Positions 35,594 through 45,554 are shown, counted from the first letter of the stretch. The stretch is 64,000 bases of DNA from Thalassospira povalilytica (GCF_002844235.1 NZ_PGTS01000001.1:1-64000), one strand, 5' to 3'. Numbers and translations are program-made. Notes: generated by a model not told the origin, from the letters alone.

Positions 35594-36640
35594 ATGACCC
35601 TGTCACTGCGTGATCATATCAGTGTTCTGTCCGGATCCGATGCGGTGGTGCTGGTGTCGGTGGCGGCGATCAAGGGATCGACCCCGCGCGAGGTCGGGGC
35701 ATTCATGCTGATTACGTCTGGCAAAATAGCGGGCACGATTGGCGGCGGTAATCTTGAACATCAGGTGACCTTGCAGGTGCGCAGCATGCTGGAAAGCGAT
35801 GTTGCGAACATGCCTGTTGCCCGGATCAAACGCTTTCCGCTGGGGCCGGGTTTGGGCCAGTGTTGCGGCGGTTCTGTCGAAGTTGGTTTCCATCTGTTAA
35901 GCGATGGCGATCGCGCCGATCTGAGAACAGTCTTGGCCGATATTGTTGCGTGCCCTGTTTCACAATCCGGACGCTGGGTGATGTTGCCGGTCGATGGCGG
36001 TCAGGGCCGCACCGAGTTGGTGGGGGCGGACACGACGAATGCCACGATGCTGGCATCCGGATTTGGCACAGCACGCGGCGGGATCATGGCGATCAATGGT
36101 CTGGATATGCTGTGTTTGCGCCTTGATGAAGCGCTGACACCGATGTGGATTTTCGGGGCCGGCCATGTTGGCAAGGCAATCGTACAAGCCATGGCACCCC
36201 TGCCGTTTGATGTGCATCTGGTCGATTCGCGTGATGCGTATCTTGATCTTCCAGAAAGCGAAAAACTTCATATCATTCAAAGTGATAGACCAGAGCTGGA
36301 GGTGTCTGACATCGCGTCTGGTGCCCATGTTTTGATCCTGACCCATAACCATGCGCTGGATTTTGACATTTGCCGGGCCGCGATCATGCGTGATGACCTT
36401 GGTTTTGTCGGCATGATTGGCAGCCAAACCAAACGGGCACGTTTCATTCGACGGCTTTCAGATCGGGGGTTGGGGGCGGCTGAGATCAGCCGTTTGACAT
36501 GCCCGATTGGGATTCAAGGCATTACCGGAAAACAGCCGGTGGTGATTGCGGCATCGGTTGCCGCGCAATTGTTGTCCGTGCGCGAGGCACAGATGGCACA
36601 AAATCAGACGACCAAAACCGCATCAGACGGGGTTGGCTGA
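35594..36640 (+). CDS. xdhC: Xanthine dehydrogenase accessory protein XdhC
   Basis: A 348-residue chaperone that binds molybdenum cofactor, promotes its sulfuration and inserts it into XdhB. The N-terminal domain contains KGSTPREVGAFMLI and GTIGGGNLEHQ and the cysteine pair GLGQCCGGSVEV; the C-terminal Rossmann domain starts at MWIFGAGHVGKAIVQ. It lies four bases after xdhB. A weak 5-bp hairpin with T-run (36649-36668) follows the gene. Confidence 0.93.
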   Translation: MTLSLRDHISVLSGSDAVVLVSVAAIKGSTPREVGAFMLITSGKIAGTIGGGNLEHQVTLQVRSMLESDVANMPVARIKRFPLGPGLGQCCGGSVEVGFHLLSDGDRADLRTVLADIVACPVSQSGRWVMLPVDGGQGRTELVGADTTNATMLASGFGTARGGIMAINGLDMLCLRLDEALTPMWIFGAGHVGKAIVQAMAPLPFDVHLVDSRDAYLDLPESEKLHIIQSDRPELEVSDIASGAHVLILTHNHALDFDICRAAIMRDDLGFVGMIGSQTKRARFIRRLSDRGLGAAEISRLTCPIGIQGITGKQPVVIAASVAAQLLSVREAQMAQNQTTKTASDGVG

Positions 36641-36707
36641 TTATAAAGCCTTCATTGAAGGACTTTTTAATGATAAAGGGCCGCGAAATGACGGCCCAGT
36701 CAGGTGA

Positions 36708-37223
<516 letters not shown>

Positions 37224-37292
37224 GACCGTTTGATTGCAAACCGTTATGCGGTAAAACCGCCGGGGCCTTGTAAATCATATCGCTAAATAGGG

Positions 37293-38918
37293 GTGGCAAC
37301 AGTGACGTCAATGACCGGTGATGCCGGGGCAGAAGCAATGAAGGGGAATGCACCTGCGCAGTTGGAAGTGCGCGGCGTGACCAAGGCCTTTCCGGGCTGT
37401 CTGGCCAATGACGATATCAGTTTCCGTATCGAGCCTGGCGAAATCCATGCGCTGCTCGGGGAAAACGGCGCAGGCAAAAGTACGCTTGTGAAGATCATTT
37501 ATGGTGTGCTTCAGGCCGATCAGGGCGACCTGATCTGGGAAGGCAAACCGGTAACCATCCATAGCCCGCATGACGCGCGCGAAATGGGTGTTGGTCTGGT
37601 GTTCCAGCATTTCTCGCTGTTTGAAACCATGACGGTTCTGGAAAATATCGCGCTTGCCATGAATGATGTGCGCGATATGGCTGTCTTGCGCCAGAAAGTG
37701 ATCGAAGTCGAAAAGACCTATGGCCTGCCGCTTGATCCGGATCGCCATGTCTATACGCTTTCGGTTGGCGAACGTCAGCGCATCGAGATTGTGCGGTGCC
37801 TGTTGCAGAACCCCAAGCTGCTTATTCTTGATGAGCCGACCTCGGTCCTGACACCGCAAGAAGTCGAAAAGCTGTTTGAAACCCTGCGCCGTCTGGCCGA
37901 TGAAGGTTGTGCAATCCTTTATATCAGCCACAAGCTGCACGAGGTCAAAGCACTGTGTCAGCGCGCGACCGTCCTGCGCGGTGGCAAGGTGGTTGGCGGC
38001 TGTGACCCGCGCGAGGAAACCGCAAAATCCATGGCCGAAATGATGATCGGCCAGAAACTGACCGCGCCGGATCGGGGCAAGCAGCGTGAATTTGGCGATG
38101 TGCGCCTTGACGTTACCGACCTGTCGCTGATCAGTGACGAGCAGTTTGGCACCCACCTTAAGAACATCAATCTCAAGGTCCGCGGTGGCGAGATCATGGG
38201 CGTTGCCGGGGTTGCCGGGAACGGTCAGAACGAGCTGTTCCAGGCGCTTGCCGGCGAGACCGAGCATGAAGCAGCCCCCGACAGCATCAAGATTGATGGC
38301 AAATCGGTGGCCCATTTCGGCCCGCGTCGCCGTCGTCGTCTCGGGGCTGCCTTTGTGCCCGAAGAACGCAACGGCCATGGTGCTGTGCCCGATATGAGCC
38401 TGTCGGAAAACGGGTTCCTGACGGCGTTTCGGCGCATGGCGCTTGCCGCGCGCGGTTTGATCCGCGAAGTCCCGACAAGGTCCTTTGCCGATAACATCAT
38501 CAAGACATTTGATGTGCGCACCACCGGGGCAGGGGCAGAGGCCGGATCGCTTTCGGGCGGCAACCTTCAGAAATTCATCGTCGGGCGTGAAATCCTTCAG
38601 GATCCGGGTGTTCTGGTGATTTCGCAACCGACCTGGGGTGTGGATGCCGGTGCCGCCAGTGCCATTCATCAGGCTCTGCTTGATCTGGCGGCCAAGGGCA
38701 CGGCGGTTCTGGTGATTTCACAGGACCTGGACGAGATTTTTGCCATTTGTGATTCGGTTGTGGTGATGTCGGAAGGCAAAATGTCCAAACCGCGTCCGAT
38801 GGCCGATGTCAGTATTGAAGAGATCGGTTTGTTGATGGGGGGCCTTCATGATCTTGAAGGCAACGCGACCCCGGCGAACGACATGGAAGAAACAGGAGGT
38901 CGCGTTGGTCAGGCTTGA
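37293..38918 (+). CDS. ABC transporter ATPase, BMP-type nucleoside/purine importer
   Basis: A 541-residue protein with two fused ATPase domains, as in RbsA/YufO-type importers. The first has Walker A GENGAGKST, signature LSVGERQRIEI and Walker B LLILDEPTSVL. The second has a degenerate P-loop region (GVAGNGQNEL) and LSGGNLQKFIVGRE. The start is unsure: GTG 37293 or 37302, or ATG 37311 or 37338. It is followed by two permeases and a BMP-family binding protein, and sits beside guanine deaminase and xanthine dehydrogenase, so purine base or nucleoside uptake is the likely task. Confidence 0.85.
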   Translation: MATVTSMTGDAGAEAMKGNAPAQLEVRGVTKAFPGCLANDDISFRIEPGEIHALLGENGAGKSTLVKIIYGVLQADQGDLIWEGKPVTIHSPHDAREMGVGLVFQHFSLFETMTVLENIALAMNDVRDMAVLRQKVIEVEKTYGLPLDPDRHVYTLSVGERQRIEIVRCLLQNPKLLILDEPTSVLTPQEVEKLFETLRRLADEGCAILYISHKLHEVKALCQRATVLRGGKVVGGCDPREETAKSMAEMMIGQKLTAPDRGKQREFGDVRLDVTDLSLISDEQFGTHLKNINLKVRGGEIMGVAGVAGNGQNELFQALAGETEHEAAPDSIKIDGKSVAHFGPRRRRRLGAAFVPEERNGHGAVPDMSLSENGFLTAFRRMALAARGLIREVPTRSFADNIIKTFDVRTTGAGAEAGSLSGGNLQKFIVGREILQDPGVLVISQPTWGVDAGAASAIHQALLDLAAKGTAVLVISQDLDEIFAICDSVVVMSEGKMSKPRPMADVSIEEIGLLMGGLHDLEGNATPANDMEETGGRVGQA

Positions 38919-39984
38919 ACCCCGTCGCCAGCATTCCCAGGCGATGGTTTATCTGTCGCCGGTTCTGGCAATTTTCATGACGCTGGTGGTCGGCGGGATC
39001 ATCTTTGCCTTTATGGGCAAGAACCCGTTTGATGCGCTTTATACCTTCTTCATTCTGCCGATCAATAACAGCTATGGCATTTCCGAGCTGTTTGTGAAGG
39101 CCACCCCGCTTGTCATCATTGCGGTCGGTCTTGCCATGGGGTTCCGGGCCAATGTCTGGAATATCGGGGCCGAAGGCCAGCTGACCATGGGGGCGATTTT
39201 CGGCGGTGGTCTGGCGCTTTATTTCCATGACAGCGAAAGCGCACTTTTGCTGCCGGCGATGTTTGTTCTGGGCGCGATTGGCGGGGCGTTCTGGGCATCG
39301 ATCCCGGCATTGCTGCGCACCAAATTCAATGCCAATGAAATTCTGACCAGTTTGATGCTGACCTATGTGGCAACACTGTTCTTAAGCTTCCTGGTGCATG
39401 GTCCGTGGCGTAACCCCGAAGGGTTCAACTTCCCGGAATCGCGTCCGTTCCCGGATGCCGGATTGCTTCCGATCATTTATGACGGCACGCGTGTGCACCT
39501 TGGCACGGCCATTGCCGTCTTTGTGGTGATTGCCGGTTGGTTGTTGCTGTCAAAATCCGTGATCGGTTTCCAGTTGCGCGTGGTCGGCAAGGCCCCGCAG
39601 GCCGCCCGCCATGTCGGTTTCCGTCAGAAACGCATGGTGTGGTTTACCCTGCTTCTGGGCGGTGCGCTTGCCGGTCTTGCCGGTCTGTTCGAAGTATCGG
39701 GTCCGATCGGCCAGTTGCAGCCGCAAATATCGCCCGGTTACGGCTTTACCGCGATTATTGTGGCCTTCCTTGGGCGCTTGCATCCGGTCGGCATTTTGTT
39801 TGGCGGTCTGATCATGGCGCTGACCTATCTGGGGGGCGAGCTTGCCCAGATCACGCTTGGTCTGCCCAATGCGGTGACGGGACTGTTTCAGGGGATCTTG
39901 CTGTTCTTCCTGCTGGCCTGTGACGTTCTGACCAAATATCGCATTCGTTTCGGTTCAATCGCGGCCAAAGGGAGAACCGCATAA
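38905..39984 (+). CDS. ABC transporter permease (BMP-type, first)
   Basis: A 359-residue inner-membrane permease of the BPD_transp_2 family. TTG 38905 is taken as start since AGGAGG precedes it by five bases and it overlaps the ATPase gene by 14; ATG 38848 lies deep in that gene. It has about eight to ten hydrophobic helices and the motif GFRANVWNIGAEGQLTMGA, typical of the YufP/NupB class. It forms the membrane channel with the next permease. Confidence 0.85.
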   Translation: MVRLEPRRQHSQAMVYLSPVLAIFMTLVVGGIIFAFMGKNPFDALYTFFILPINNSYGISELFVKATPLVIIAVGLAMGFRANVWNIGAEGQLTMGAIFGGGLALYFHDSESALLLPAMFVLGAIGGAFWASIPALLRTKFNANEILTSLMLTYVATLFLSFLVHGPWRNPEGFNFPESRPFPDAGLLPIIYDGTRVHLGTAIAVFVVIAGWLLLSKSVIGFQLRVVGKAPQAARHVGFRQKRMVWFTLLLGGALAGLAGLFEVSGPIGQLQPQISPGYGFTAIIVAFLGRLHPVGILFGGLIMALTYLGGELAQITLGLPNAVTGLFQGILLFFLLACDVLTKYRIRFGSIAAKGRTA

Positions 39985-40904
39985 TGGAATGGCTTGTACC
40001 CTTTATCCTGACCGTGATTACCGCATCGACGCCGCTTTTGCTGGCGGCATCGGGCGAGCTGGTGACCGAGAAGTCCGGGGTTCTGAACCTTGGTGTCGAA
40101 GGCATGATGCTGGTTGGTGCGATTGCCGGTTTTGCGGTGACCGCATCAAGTGGATCGGCCATTCTTGGCATTCTGGCCGCGGTTGTGGCAGGCGTTCTGA
40201 TGTCGCTGATCTTTGCGTTTCTGACCCTGAGCCTGATGGCCAATCAGGTGGCGACAGGCTTGGCGCTGACCATTTTCGGGATCGGGTTTTCGGCCCTTGT
40301 CGGTTCGAAGTTTGTCGGCTTTGCGATTGATCCGCTGCCGGCCCTTTCGATCCCGGGCATCAGTGCCATTCCGGTGATTGGTCCGATTTTGTTCGGGCAG
40401 GATTTCCTGGTTTATCTTTCGATTGCTGTTGTGATCGGGGTTGGCTGGTTCCTGGCAAAATCGCGGGCGGGTCTTGTGCTTAAGGCAGTTGGGGATTCGC
40501 ATCATTCAGCCCATGCCATCGGCTATTCCGTGATCAAGATCCGCTATCTTGCCACCATGTTTGGCGGGGCGATGGCCGGTCTTGGCGGGGCGTATCTTTC
40601 ACTGTCCTATACGCCGATGTGGGCGGAAAACATGACTGCTGGTCGTGGCTGGATTGCGCTGGCGCTGGTGGTGTTTGCAACCTGGCGTCCGGGCCGTTTG
40701 CTGGCGGGGGCATATATGTTCGGCCTGATTTCGGTCATGCAGCTTCATGCCCAAGGGGCCGGCATTCATGTGCCGAGCCAGTTCATGTCGATGCTGCCGT
40801 ATCTGGCGACCGTGATTGTGCTGGTGATTATTTCCAGCGACCGTGCGAAAATCAGACTGAATGCGCCTGCCTGTATTGGTCAGGCGTTCCGGCCGGCCCA
40901 ATAA
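39984..40904 (+). CDS. ABC transporter permease (BMP-type, second)
   Basis: A 306-residue inner-membrane permease, YufQ/NupC class. It starts within the TAA of the previous gene (TAATG). Signature ASGELVTEKSGVLNLGVEGM near the N-terminus marks this subunit class, and GWIALALVVFATWRPGRLL lies near the C-terminus. It pairs with the 38905 permease. A hairpin (40925-40950) separates it from the binding protein gene. Confidence 0.86.
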   Translation: MEWLVPFILTVITASTPLLLAASGELVTEKSGVLNLGVEGMMLVGAIAGFAVTASSGSAILGILAAVVAGVLMSLIFAFLTLSLMANQVATGLALTIFGIGFSALVGSKFVGFAIDPLPALSIPGISAIPVIGPILFGQDFLVYLSIAVVIGVGWFLAKSRAGLVLKAVGDSHHSAHAIGYSVIKIRYLATMFGGAMAGLGGAYLSLSYTPMWAENMTAGRGWIALALVVFATWRPGRLLAGAYMFGLISVMQLHAQGAGIHVPSQFMSMLPYLATVIVLVIISSDRAKIRLNAPACIGQAFRPAQ

Positions 40905-40924
40905 GGGCCGGTCTGCTTGCGGGA

Positions 40925-40950
40925 CCGGAACGCGTCAAATGACGTTCCGG
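40925..40950 (+). terminator. Intergenic hairpin before the binding-protein gene
   Basis: CCGGAACG (40925-40932) pairs with CGTTCCGG (40943-40950) around a 10-base loop, 21 bases after the second permease. There is no T-run. It may be a weak terminator or an mRNA-stabilising 3' end, leaving the binding protein gene with its own expression level. Confidence 0.35.
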
Positions 40951-41123
40951 CCTGTCGGGAGGAAAAGCTCATACCGGACCAAAACTCACACAAGCTGATC
41001 GGGGGATTTGGCGACAAGTGTGATCGGTTTGACTGAGTCTTGGTTTCGGTGTGAACGTGTCATTGATTGCTTAGTGGATTGTGTTTAAATCCTGATCTGC
41101 TGATTAACAGGGAGACCTAACGA

Positions 41124-42200
41124 ATGAATGCAAGTTTCATGAAGCGCACGATTGCCGCTGTTGCAGCCGTTGGTGCGCTTGCAACCGGCATGGGTGCAGC
41201 CCAGGCTGAAGACGTCAAAGTCGGTTTTGTTTATGTTGGTCCGATTGGTGACCATGGCTGGTCCTATCGCCATGACATCGGTCGTCAGGCCATCGAAGCT
41301 GAACTCGGTGCAGAGACCAGCTATGTCGAAAGCGTTCCGGAAGGTGCGGACGCCGAACGTGTGATCCGTCAGATGGCCCAGACCGGCCACAACCTGATCT
41401 TCACCACCTCGTTCGGTTACATGAACCCGACCGAAAAAGTTGCCAAGCAGTTCCCGAACGTGAAGTTCGAACATGCGACCGGCTACAAGCGCGCCGACAA
41501 CCTGTCGACCTATGCTGCACGTTTCTATGAAGGCCGTTATGTTGCTGGTGTGATCGCCGGTAAAATGACCAAGTCGAACATCGTTGGTTATGTCGGCTCC
41601 TTCCCGATTCCGGAAGTTGTGCGTGGCATCAACTCTTTCATGATGGGCGCATGGTCGGTCAACCCGGACGTCAAAGTGAAAATTGTCTGGGCAAACACCT
41701 GGTATGATCCGGGCAAGGAAGGCGATGCTGCCAAGGCGCTGATTGACCAGGGTGCAGACATCATGGTTCAGCACACCGACAGCCCGGCACCGCTTCAGGT
41801 TGCTGAAAACCGCGGCGTACTTGGTTTCGGTCAGGCTTCTGACATGATCAAGTTCGCACCGAAGGCACAGCTGACCGCGATTGTTGATAACTGGGACAGC
41901 TACTATGTCGCACGTGCCAAAGCCGTTGCTGATGGCACCTGGGAGTCGATGGACACCTGGGGCGGTATCAATACCGGCATGGTCGAACTGGCACCCTACA
42001 CCAACATGCCTGACGATGTGAAAGCACTGGCAGAAGAAACTGCTGCCAAAATCGCATCGGGCGAATTCCACCCGTTCACCGGCCCGATCTATGACCAGGC
42101 TGGCGAGCTGCGTGTGAAAGAAGGCGAAGTTGCTGATGACGGCATGCTGCTTGGCATGGACTGGTACATCAAGGGCATTGATGCCGAACTGCCGAAATAA
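41124..42200 (+). CDS. BMP-family periplasmic substrate-binding protein
   Basis: A 358-residue binding protein of the BMP/Med family, which binds nucleosides or purines for ABC import. Residues 1-28 form a Sec signal peptide ending AAQA with no lipobox, so it is a free periplasmic protein. Family motifs are VGFVYVGPIGDHGWSYRHD, FTTSFGYMNP, and NTWYDPGKEGDAAKALIDQG. GGGAG precedes the ATG. Codon choice is more uniform than in neighbours, as expected for a highly expressed binding protein. It completes the transporter encoded from 37293. Confidence 0.92.
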   Translation: MNASFMKRTIAAVAAVGALATGMGAAQAEDVKVGFVYVGPIGDHGWSYRHDIGRQAIEAELGAETSYVESVPEGADAERVIRQMAQTGHNLIFTTSFGYMNPTEKVAKQFPNVKFEHATGYKRADNLSTYAARFYEGRYVAGVIAGKMTKSNIVGYVGSFPIPEVVRGINSFMMGAWSVNPDVKVKIVWANTWYDPGKEGDAAKALIDQGADIMVQHTDSPAPLQVAENRGVLGFGQASDMIKFAPKAQLTAIVDNWDSYYVARAKAVADGTWESMDTWGGINTGMVELAPYTNMPDDVKALAEETAAKIASGEFHPFTGPIYDQAGELRVKEGEVADDGMLLGMDWYIKGIDAELPK

Positions 42201-42237
42201 GTCAGGTTTCCAATCCATGCGGATTGGCTAAATGACG

Positions 42238-42272
42238 AAGCCCCGTGCATTGATTTGCGCGGGGCTTTTTTT
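42238..42272 (+). terminator. Intrinsic terminator after the BMP binding protein
   Basis: AAGCCCCG.GC pairs with GC.CGGGGCTT around a short loop and is followed by seven T. It ends the plus-strand transporter transcript and lies eight bases from the end of the convergent gene at 42280. Confidence 0.88.
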
Positions 42273-42279
42273 ATCGGGT

Positions 42280-42642
42280 CTATGGTTTGGTGCGCGCGGG
42301 ACGTGCCGGTGTGTCATCGGACTTTTCATAAGCGACCATTTCGGTGTGCGGATGCATCAGCGCATAGAGTGCCGCGCGCAATCCCCGAAGCTTGACCTTA
42401 TGTTCGCGCGCCTTGCCCGCCCAGCGTTCGCGAAACAGGTCCATGTCATCACGGCGCGAAAAATAGATCACCATATCGACAAACGGTGCCGCTTGGTCCG
42501 AGCGCGGCAGCTCGATGTTGCGAATTCCCATCGTCCACATGTCACTGCGCACATTCAGATCAAGCCAGTCCAGCACCGCCTGGGCAGAATGTTTTTCGTG
42601 TATCACCACGCGATATGGAAAATTTCGCAGGTCTTTCGTCAT
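42280..42642 (-). CDS. Uncharacterised 120-residue protein
   Basis: I do not recognise this family. It is a soluble protein with no signal peptide. The core (NFPYRVVIHEKHSAQAVLDW, then PFVDMVIYFSRRDDMDLFRERWAG) alternates strands and helices like a small alpha/beta ferredoxin-type domain, and the C-terminal 15 residues are disordered and basic. An AGGGA site lies eight bases before the ATG, so it is probably real. It is convergent with the BMP gene and divergent from the LuxR-type regulator at 42741. Confidence 0.55.
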   Translation of the reverse strand: MTKDLRNFPYRVVIHEKHSAQAVLDWLDLNVRSDMWTMGIRNIELPRSDQAAPFVDMVIYFSRRDDMDLFRERWAGKAREHKVKLRGLRAALYALMHPHTEMVAYEKSDDTPARPARTKP

Positions 42643-42740
42643 CTTGTTTTCCCTTGCGGGCCCGCGCCCGATGATCTGGGTGGTTCAGTACTTCTTGATA
42701 TATAGTGTTTTTCCGTGTTTGACTAAAAAGATAGTTGAAT

Positions 42741-43928
42741 ATGGATAATGGCTTTATGTGGTCTGCGAAAGAACTGGACGAATATAACAAGTTCATTCCG
42801 CAATTGTATGAGGCAGCAATTTCGCCCGAACTGTGGTGTGAGAGGCTGGATTGTCTTGCCGGGATGTTGCAGACGCAAAATGCCATCATCATGCATATCG
42901 AAAACATTCGCCCCGAAATCTCCGAATATTCATTTCATGCCAACAGTTGGGTACCGGGCGAAGCAATTGCCGAATATCTCAGCCTTGGTCTGAACCAGAA
43001 TGACGGGTCAGCCTATTTCCATCAGCAGGACCTGTATGATTTTTCCGTCGGTGACGAAGTCCGCCACAGCAATGGCGACACGACACCGTCACGGTTTTAT
43101 CCGTGGCTTGAAAAAACCACCGGCTGTAATCAGGCGGCGGGGATGTGTGTTTCCAAGGATGCGGCGGGTTACGATATCCTGACGGTCCATTACCGCGATG
43201 ACGGGCTGTTCGAACCGACCGCGGCATCGGACAAATTGCGGTTTATCGGTCCCCATCTGACCAAGGTTCTGGAAATGAACCGGCCGGTTCATCTGTTGCG
43301 TCACCGGTATGGGGCGTTTCTTGATGTGCTTGACCGGTTGCGGATCGGGGTTGCGATCCTTAATGCCAATGGTGAAATCGTCATCATCAACGAAGAATTT
43401 ACCCGCATTCTTGACAGCAAGGATGCATTGACCGTCGGGGCGGGACAAAAATTGACCGCCCGTGATGATCAGGATGCCCGGGGTCTTTCCCAGGCGGTGC
43501 AAAAGCTTGGCCGTATGGCGTTTATTGAAAAGTCATCGGAAAACCTGCGCCTGAACAGCCGGATCAATGAAAGCAGTGCCTATCTGCTTGATCTTGCGCC
43601 GTTGCGCGAAAAGCACGGAACTTTTGGCGGGCAGTTTACCGGGGTGCTGGCAACGGTCGTCGATCCGTTCTGGTACACCGATATCAATACCGACCTTTTG
43701 AACCGGCATTTTGCCCTGACCCGGACCGAAACCGACGTTTTTGACGCGGTGTTGCGCGGGCTTAGCAACAGCGAAATCGCCGATCATCTGGGCAAGGGGC
43801 CGGAAACCGTCAAATCCCAGCTTGCCAGTGTCTATCGCAAGACCGGGGTCAAGGACCGCCTGGAACTGGTGCGTCTGGCCGTTCAAATGATCATTCCGCT
43901 TCGCGAAGACCAGATCATTTCAGGGTAA
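42741..43928 (+). CDS. LuxR-family transcriptional regulator
   Basis: A 395-residue regulator. The C-terminal LuxR helix-turn-helix is clear: LTRTETDVFDAVLRGLSNSE, then IADHLGKGPETVKSQLASVY (about 335-385). The N-terminal 200 residues match no domain I can name. The middle (RIGVAILNANGEIVIINEEF) looks PAS-like. There is no receiver domain or N-acyl-homoserine-lactone domain signature, so it is a solo regulator with an unknown signal. ATG 42741 is chosen over TTG 42735. Possible targets are the flanking purine or chemotaxis genes, by position only. Confidence 0.78.
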   Translation: MDNGFMWSAKELDEYNKFIPQLYEAAISPELWCERLDCLAGMLQTQNAIIMHIENIRPEISEYSFHANSWVPGEAIAEYLSLGLNQNDGSAYFHQQDLYDFSVGDEVRHSNGDTTPSRFYPWLEKTTGCNQAAGMCVSKDAAGYDILTVHYRDDGLFEPTAASDKLRFIGPHLTKVLEMNRPVHLLRHRYGAFLDVLDRLRIGVAILNANGEIVIINEEFTRILDSKDALTVGAGQKLTARDDQDARGLSQAVQKLGRMAFIEKSSENLRLNSRINESSAYLLDLAPLREKHGTFGGQFTGVLATVVDPFWYTDINTDLLNRHFALTRTETDVFDAVLRGLSNSEIADHLGKGPETVKSQLASVYRKTGVKDRLELVRLAVQMIIPLREDQIISG

Positions 43929-43953
43929 CCGGCCTTTGATGTCAGACGGGTGG

Positions 43954-43988
43954 GGGCCTGATTTCCGGTCAAACCGGAAACCAGACCC
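43954..43988. terminator. Stem-loop between convergent genes
   Basis: TTTCCGGT (43962-43969) pairs with ACCGGAAA (43973-43980) around CAA, and the stem extends outward through CTG/CAG and GGG/CCC with two mismatches. It lies between the LuxR-type gene and the convergent lipoprotein gene. No T-run follows, so it is a probable but not canonical bidirectional terminator. Confidence 0.45.
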
Positions 43989-44043
43989 GAATGGCGCCCC
44001 GTTGCAGACAAGGCCCCATTCACATTTCATTTCATTGCGTCGA

Positions 44044-44655
44044 TCAGCCGGCCTTTTGGCCAAGATCGATTTCGCGCTGGTCAACAAGACCACGCTTTTT
44101 ATGCACCTTGGTGTATTTGACCGGCCATTTGTGGCTTTGCGAATAGAACCAGGTCCGGGTGTTCGAGCCGTCCTTGCAGACAACCTCATAGGTCGGAATG
44201 GTGCCGGTGCCGATGGTGACCATCGCGGTGCCGATCACGCTGCAATCGCGCTTAAAGGACCAGGAATCCGCCCCGTCAGTGCCTTCGCCGGCATAGGAGA
44301 CGGTGTTTCCGACCTTAAGCGGCCAGATTTCACCGGTCTGCGTTAAGGTCTGTGTCCCGGTCGACCCATCGCAATTTTCCCATTTGACGTCCGGCGACAG
44401 GAAGCCTTCGCCGTCATAGCTGCAACCAGCGCCCGGGCCTTCGGTTACCTCAAAGCTGTAAACACCATCCCCCTTGGCGGTGACGGTCGCAATTTCATGG
44501 TCGCCATTGCGGTAATAGGCATAGCTGTCACCGACGGCCAGTTCCGGCTTGGGAAGCGACAGCAGATTGACATTGGTGTTGCGGACAACATTGTCCGTGG
44601 TCTGGCATGCTGCCAAACCGGCAAGCAGCGCGCATGAAACGACGAGCTTCTTCAT
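44044..44655 (-). CDS. Uncharacterised lipoprotein
   Basis: A 203-residue predicted lipoprotein: MKKLVVSCALLAGLAAC ends in a textbook lipobox, and AGGAGA precedes the ATG. The mature part is beta-rich with four further cysteines (GAGCSYDG, WENCDG, KRDCSV, YEVVCKDG) that could form two disulphides. The C-terminus is basic. I cannot assign a family. It is monocistronic and faces away from the PAS gene across a 365-bp gap. Confidence 0.65.
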   Translation of the reverse strand: MKKLVVSCALLAGLAACQTTDNVVRNTNVNLLSLPKPELAVGDSYAYYRNGDHEIATVTAKGDGVYSFEVTEGPGAGCSYDGEGFLSPDVKWENCDGSTGTQTLTQTGEIWPLKVGNTVSYAGEGTDGADSWSFKRDCSVIGTAMVTIGTGTIPTYEVVCKDGSNTRTWFYSQSHKWPVKYTKVHKKRGLVDQREIDLGQKAG

Positions 44656-45020
44656 CTGGTTCTCCTGATATGCTGAACCCGGCAGTCATTGATGAAAGTT
44701 TGTAGGGGCCGGGATGCTTGTCAGGGGATTGAAGGTCAATTTCAGGGGCTGTGCATCCCCCGGTCGGGGGATCAGCAAAAACACCCGATGGGCAGATTGG
44801 AAATATTGCAAATTTTACAAATATTTCGCCCGTGAATACGGGGGTAAAATGGTCGGTGCGATTAGAAGAATTCTAAAAATTATCATTGTAAATCAGCTAT
44901 GAAGCATATGAAAAATTTACATTTTTCCTTCGCGGAACTATGGTTACGTGATAATCGAAATGTCAAACTTGCCTGCATGTCATAATTGTAGGGCGGGATC
45001 AGAAAAGACGGGGTATCAAG
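44656..45020. other. Divergent intergenic region with a GC palindrome
   Basis: A 365-bp gap between the lipoprotein gene and the PAS gene. It has a C/G-run palindrome ATCCCCCG-GT-CGGGGGAT (44755-44772) and, from 44800 on, an AT-rich stretch likely to hold the promoter of the PAS-chemoreceptor pair. No credible gene is seen. Confidence 0.45.
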
Positions 45021-45554
45021 GTGAGCGAAAAGCGTCCGGGCGTCCAGCCATCCGGCAAGGAACGCCATTTCAAGCCAGAAGAGCTGATTGTTAGCAAGAC
45101 CGACCTTAAGGGTCATATTACCTATGCTAACGAAGTGTTTTTGCGTTTGTCGGATTACACCGAGAAGGAAGTTCTTGGTAAACCGCATTCCCTGATCCGT
45201 CATCCGGACATGCCGCGCTGTGTTTTCAAGCTGCTGTGGGATCAGATCAGTTCGGGCAAGGAGATCTTTGCCTATGTGCTGAACATGGGAAAGAAGGGCG
45301 ACCATTACTGGGTTTATGCCCATGTGACGCCGACCTTTGATGCCCAGCACAAGGTGATCGGATATCATTCGAACCGGCGTGTCGCAGATCCCGAAATTCT
45401 GAAAACCAAGATCATTCCGCTTTATGCGGAGCTTCGTAAAATCGAAGAAAGTACAAGCAACCGGAAGGACGGCATGAATGCCGCATCTGATGCGCTTGCC
45501 AAAAAATTGTCAGATGCCGGCATGGCATATGACCAGTTCATCCAAAGTCTCTAG
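45021..45554 (+). CDS. PAS-domain protein, Aer-like sensor
   Basis: A 177-residue cytoplasmic protein starting with GTG. Residues about 20-125 are a PAS domain of the Aer/aerotaxis type, with ITYANEVFLRLSDYTEKEVL, then GKPHSLIRHPDMPRCVFKLL, a near-match to the Aer FAD-binding PAS, and HYWVYAHVTPTF. A helical tail follows. It has no signalling domain. The next gene encodes a soluble chemoreceptor lacking a sensor domain, so the two probably form a split redox or oxygen sensor. Confidence 0.85.
   Translation: MSEKRPGVQPSGKERHFKPEELIVSKTDLKGHITYANEVFLRLSDYTEKEVLGKPHSLIRHPDMPRCVFKLLWDQISSGKEIFAYVLNMGKKGDHYWVYAHVTPTFDAQHKVIGYHSNRRVADPEILKTKIIPLYAELRKIEESTSNRKDGMNAASDALAKKLSDAGMAYDQFIQSL

Noticed and set aside
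36641-36670. Terminator after xdhC
   Set aside because: The stem is only five base pairs with a three-base loop; the following T-run is suggestive, but guaD lies close and co-transcription is as likely.
37308-38669. 453-codon open frame antisense to the BMP-type ATPase gene
   Set aside because: Antisense shadow; no ribosome site or family signature.
41064-41090. Sigma-70 promoter (TTGATT...TTAAAT) ahead of the BMP binding-protein gene
   Set aside because: The spacer is only 15 bases, too short for a confident call.
41085-42218. 377-codon open frame antisense to the BMP binding-protein gene
   Set aside because: Antisense shadow of a gene with very regular codon use; it runs through the signal-peptide region and upstream gap.
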